From assembly GCA_025360125.1 (NCBI GenBank), contig JANYCU010000034.1, positions 1 to 64,000 of the forward strand: a stretch of DNA of 64,000 bases, given 5' to 3'. This document shows positions 63,041 through 64,000 of this stretch, piece after piece. How positions within the stretch are numbered: the first letter of the stretch is position 1; each line of letters starts with the position of its first letter. The position numbers and the translations under genes are program-made. The notes below the pieces were generated by a model that saw only the letters and a list, made by a program, of their open reading frames with translations, searched no databases and had not been told where the DNA came from. The DNA comes from Armatimonadota bacterium. Its GTDB lineage: Bacteria > Armatimonadota > Fimbriimonadia > Fimbriimonadales > Fimbriimonadaceae.

Positions 63041-63723
63041 GCCTTCGCCTTGATCGGTCGGATCTTAACGTTCTTAAACGAAACAACCCCGTGGTCGCCT
63101 TGGATTCCAATGCGGCCGCTGGCCGATTTGGCAAACTCGGGCCACTCGTGGAACTTGCTTTTCTTGACCCGCGCCCAAAAGTCCTCGCTGCCGTAAACGT
63201 AATCGTAATACTTCACCCCGTTCATGAACGTCTCGCACTTCTTCGGTGAAACGATGATGTGAATTCGGTTCCACTCTCCCGGAGGCTTGGTCGCATCCGG
63301 TGGTTTCACCGCTTCGTCGTGCGACGGATAAATTTCGTAAAGATATCCCGCCAATTGACCATGAGGATCAACCGCCGAGTCCATGATCTGAACTTCCGGA
63401 CCGCTGTGCCACATCGCATCGCCTGTGTCGGCCACTCGGAACATGATCCCACTGTTACCACCCTTCGAAACGTTGTAATCAACCCACATTTCAAACCACT
63501 CATACTTGTCTTCCGAGACGATGTCGCCCGCATTGTGAGGGTCGCTGCTCGAAAGAACGCCATCCTTAATCGTCCAACCTGCCCCAACTCCTGTCTTCAT
63601 AAAGTTATGCCAACCGTTGGTCGTCTTTCCGTCAAAAAGGAGCTTATAACCTGCTCGAGATTCACGAGCAGAAAGCGTGTTGTCCGCTTGAAAAGCGAAG
63701 GCTGCGGCGAGGATTGCAATCAC
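63037..63723 (-). CDS. Secreted DUF1080 (3-keto-disaccharide hydrolase) protein
   Basis: 228 residues, GTG start at 63723, signal peptide IAILAAAFAFQA. One DUF1080 domain: GYKLLFDGKTTNGWHNF, FEMWVDYNVSKGGNSGIMFRV, EVQIMDSA, GEWNRIHIIVSPKKCETFMNG and a final GVVSFKNVKIRPIK. TACAAT ends 6 nt before the GTG. Single-domain relative of the protein encoded at 36980. The stop overlaps the convergent SPFH gene by 4 nt. Confidence 0.87.
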   Translation of the reverse strand: MIAILAAAFAFQADNTLSARESRAGYKLLFDGKTTNGWHNFMKTGVGAGWTIKDGVLSSSDPHNAGDIVSEDKYEWFEMWVDYNVSKGGNSGIMFRVADTGDAMWHSGPEVQIMDSAVDPHGQLAGYLYEIYPSHDEAVKPPDATKPPGEWNRIHIIVSPKKCETFMNGVKYYDYVYGSEDFWARVKKSKFHEWPEFAKSASGRIGIQGDHGVVSFKNVKIRPIKAKA

Positions 63724-63729
63724 GATGGA

Positions 63730-63735
63730 ATTGTA
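63730..63735 (-). promoter_or_regulatory. TACAAT -10 box, leaderless-type with GTG start
   Basis: Minus-strand box 6 nt before the GTG at 63723. It shows that leaderless spacing is kept also for non-ATG starts. Confidence 0.5.
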
Positions 63736-63792
63736 TCACACGTTCGCGAACTTTACTCAACCTCCCAACTCTGATCTCCGATCTCCGATTCT

Positions 63793-63826
63793 CGCCATCG
63801 CCATCGCCATCGCCATCGCCATCGCC
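63793..63826. repeat. Hexanucleotide microsatellite (CGCCAT)5
   Basis: Five exact CGCCAT units plus a partial sixth. Just upstream, ATCTCCG-type units also repeat. It lies in the 280-nt tail upstream of the DUF1080 gene and is prone to length changes. Confidence 0.85.
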
Positions 63827-63861
63827 CAAGCCAATTCACCATATGAAAAGTCCACAGCTAA

Positions 63862-63957
63862 GCTCCCCTCCGAAGCTGGGAGGGGTGGCGCGCCGGTCAT
63901 TCCAAGAGCTTGTCGAACCAATTGACCGGCGGAGGAACGAAGTTCCCAGGGGGGTGG
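63862..63957. repeat. Dispersed palindromic repeat, composite copy
   Basis: Stem CTCCC/GGGAG, then GGTGGCGCGCCGGTCATT and AATTGACCGGCGGAGG. Here the right end is joined to the GGAGGAACGAAGTTCCCA hairpin found alone at 58559-58576, and then a G run. Confidence 0.65.
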
Positions 63958-64000
63958 ATGATCAATACTCCGGCAAGCCACTGCGTGGGTTGGGAAAAAA

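Noticed and set aside
63725-63981. Small proteins encoded across the CGCCAT repeat on both strands
   Set aside because: They consist of Ala-Ile or Ala-Met repeats from the microsatellite and run into the palindromic repeat; no start signals.

Overview
The window looks like a chromosomal segment of a free-living, saccharolytic, diderm bacterium. I infer Armatimonadota, probably close to the Fimbriimonadia. The reasons are many secreted plant-polysaccharide enzymes (GH38, GH78-like, GH27, GH51, DUF1080), a PEP-CTERM protein with a CAAX-protease-related partner, an outer-membrane usher-like protein, and a promoter style in which a TANNNT box ends 5-8 nt before the start codon. The taxonomy is not proven from the sequence.

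Layout. 1-201: edge of an IS (first 25 codons of a transposase) next to a truncated palindromic repeat. 202-6010: a GH38 enzyme, a three-gene coupled micro-operon of small membrane proteins, an exported protein, and a CAAX-protease-related membrane protein. 6013-15764: carbohydrate block with two GH78-like enzymes, an SGNH esterase and a very large six-hairpin enzyme. 15881-21629: translationally coupled operon encoding AMMECR1-like, alpha-2-macroglobulin-like and thioredoxin-NodB fusion proteins. 21857-27036: an orphan Gly/Pro-rich protein, exported cyclophilin, enolase-superfamily dehydratase, aldo/keto reductase and amino-acid permease. 27033-31194 (minus): a minimal chaperone-usher-like pilus locus (DUF4402 subunit, attenuating terminator, PapD-like chaperone, usher). 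31335-35398: DUF1289, AlkD-like, M29 aminopeptidase and CocE/S15 peptidase genes. 35571-39865 (minus): Gfo/Idh/MocA oxidoreductase coupled to a double DUF1080 protein, and an erythromycin-esterase-like protein.

40002-47040: tRNA-Ala(GGC); two paralogous secreted proteins of unknown function in opposite orientation, about 3.8 kb apart, each abutting an RNA gene; SDR and GNAT genes; and a 277-nt RNA with tRNA-like ends (tmRNA candidate). 47088-58333: sulfatase, PEP-CTERM trypsin-like protease, a CE6/GH78-like/F5-8C fusion, GH27 alpha-galactosidase, two small exported proteins and GH51 arabinofuranosidase. 58720-63723: NYN nuclease, CCA-adding enzyme, a coiled-coil membrane protein with a tandem SPFH pair, and DUF1080. 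The tail holds a hexanucleotide microsatellite and another palindromic repeat.

How the parts fit: rhamnosidase-like, arabinofuranosidase, galactosidase, mannosidase-like, esterase, sulfatase and 3-keto-sugar hydrolase genes together suggest breakdown of branched plant or algal glycans (for example rhamnogalacturonan or arabinogalactan side chains). The peptidases and the amino-acid permease suggest peptide scavenging. Three system-level signals stand out: near-universal leaderless-type promoters, a dispersed palindromic repeat family present in four copies, and a compact chaperone-usher-like locus with two candidate RNA control structures.
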